Of a DNA stretch of 64,000 nucleotides, positions 63,369-64,000 are shown in pieces. How positions within the stretch are numbered: the first letter of the stretch is position 1; every line of letters starts with the position of its first letter. Both the position numbers and the translations under genes were made by a program. The notes beneath the pieces were generated by a model, which saw only the letters and a program-made list of their open reading frames with translations, was not told the origin of the DNA and searched no databases. This stretch comes from Epithemia pelagica (lineage: Eukaryota; Bacillariophyta; Bacillariophyceae; Surirellales; Surirellaceae): contig OX337229.1 of NCBI GenBank assembly GCA_946965045.2, forward strand, positions 2,542,001 to 2,606,000. The letters run 5' to 3'.

Positions 63369-64000
63369 ATGACCAGGTCTGGCCGCAACACTTTGGGCGA
63401 GGGTGCCCTACTTTCGTGGAATTCAAAGTCAACAGATGCCGAATTCCTTGACAAAATCGTGTCAGAAGGCTTGATTCTGGAGAGCGCCACACCCAAATCT
63501 GTGTGGTTGGAACACGCTGTTTTCCAAAAGTACAAATTGGAATCATTCAGGTCGGCACTCAACAAAGCCAAAAGAAAATACCAAGTCCACTTGAAGGATC
63601 AACATGAGAGAGAGACTGGTCATGAGTTGTTGGGTCGTGGTGAGACGGCCCCATCTATGGATGGAAAGGTAAGGAACCCCAATGATGGAGATCTCAAACC
63701 AGCTCCTTCTTTGTTTGGGTCGTCCAAAGGACAAGGTAAGTGCCAGTGTACACTGTTTGTTTGATTGTTGAGTCACTGTCCTAACCTGTTGTGGTTTATT
63801 GTCTTTTATGACCAGGTGTTGCTGCCAAGGTCGCTCCTGAGTCTGTCGTCAGTGACGATGCTATGGTGAAGAAAAGGGCGGCAGGATCCATGCCATTACA
63901 GGAGACACTACAGGTACAACTACAACAAAAGAGGAAAAAGACGAATGAAGAAGACAGTGGTAATGACATGATGAGGAATTGGGAGCCTCCTCATGTCTTG
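63369..64000 (+). CDS. Companion gene of the Harbinger-like element, 3' end outside window
   Basis: Exon 1 runs from ATG 63369 (MTRSGRNTLGEGALL) to 63735. An 80-nt intron (GTAAGT to GACCAG) leads to exon 2 from 63816, open to the window end. Exon 1 encodes a compact helical segment: LLSWNSKSTDAEFLDKIVSE, then ESFRSALNKAKRKYQVHLKD, with Trp and basic helices. Exon 2 is polar with a basic patch (QQKRKKTNEE). PIF/Harbinger elements usually carry a second, Myb/SANT-like DNA-binding gene that helps the transposase; position and helical-basic character fit, but Myb residues are not clear. The in-frame start at 63297 is an alternative. Confidence 0.6.

Overview
The window looks like nuclear DNA of a diatom, probably pennate. 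Genes sit close together on both strands. They carry few, short GT-AG introns (75-207 nt) that I could place from reading-frame continuity and protein motifs. The gene set is eukaryotic: a CCT7 chaperonin subunit, a mitoribosomal mL49, a fused HisH-HisF enzyme, a PDE12-type nuclease and a CHASE-domain cyclase. It also includes a bacterial-type phosphate acetyltransferase, a combination known from stramenopile algae. Proteins rich in Asn, Gln, Thr and Ser and several ankyrin proteins fit this. No tRNA, rRNA or CRISPR was recognised.

Layout. 1-17 kb: a 5'-truncated gene, an ankyrin protein, the PDE12-like nuclease, an Atg22-like MFS transporter, a degenerate receiver-domain protein, Pta with an apparent one-base frameshift, and the CHASE cyclase. 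17.4-35.2 kb: three minus-strand copies of a propionyl/acetyl-CoA synthetase (PrpE/ACSS3 type). Copy 1 is dead: it has an in-frame TAA and a complete 4.9-kb piggyBac-like transposon at a TTAA site. Copies 2 and 3 are open. Between copies 1 and 2 lie a strictosidine synthase/APMAP-like gene broken by a 172-bp inversion, a kinase-like gene with an apparent frameshift, and a partial duplicate of the APMAP-like gene start. 35.9-61.2 kb: CCT7, a second MFS paralogue with the same intron position, four lineage-specific or divergent proteins including a Rab-like GTPase, mL49, an aldo/keto reductase, a large helical protein, a secreted ankyrin protein and HIS7. 61.7-64 kb: a PIF/Harbinger-like transposon running off the window. 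Its two genes diverge around a 223-bp nested palindrome.

How the genes relate. The synthetases and Pta act on short-chain acyl-CoA, but no acetate kinase is present and nothing shows co-regulation. The 17-35 kb part is a young, rearranging tandem array, shaped by segmental duplication, transposition, inversion and repeat expansion. That history, not a new pathway, is the most notable content of the window.
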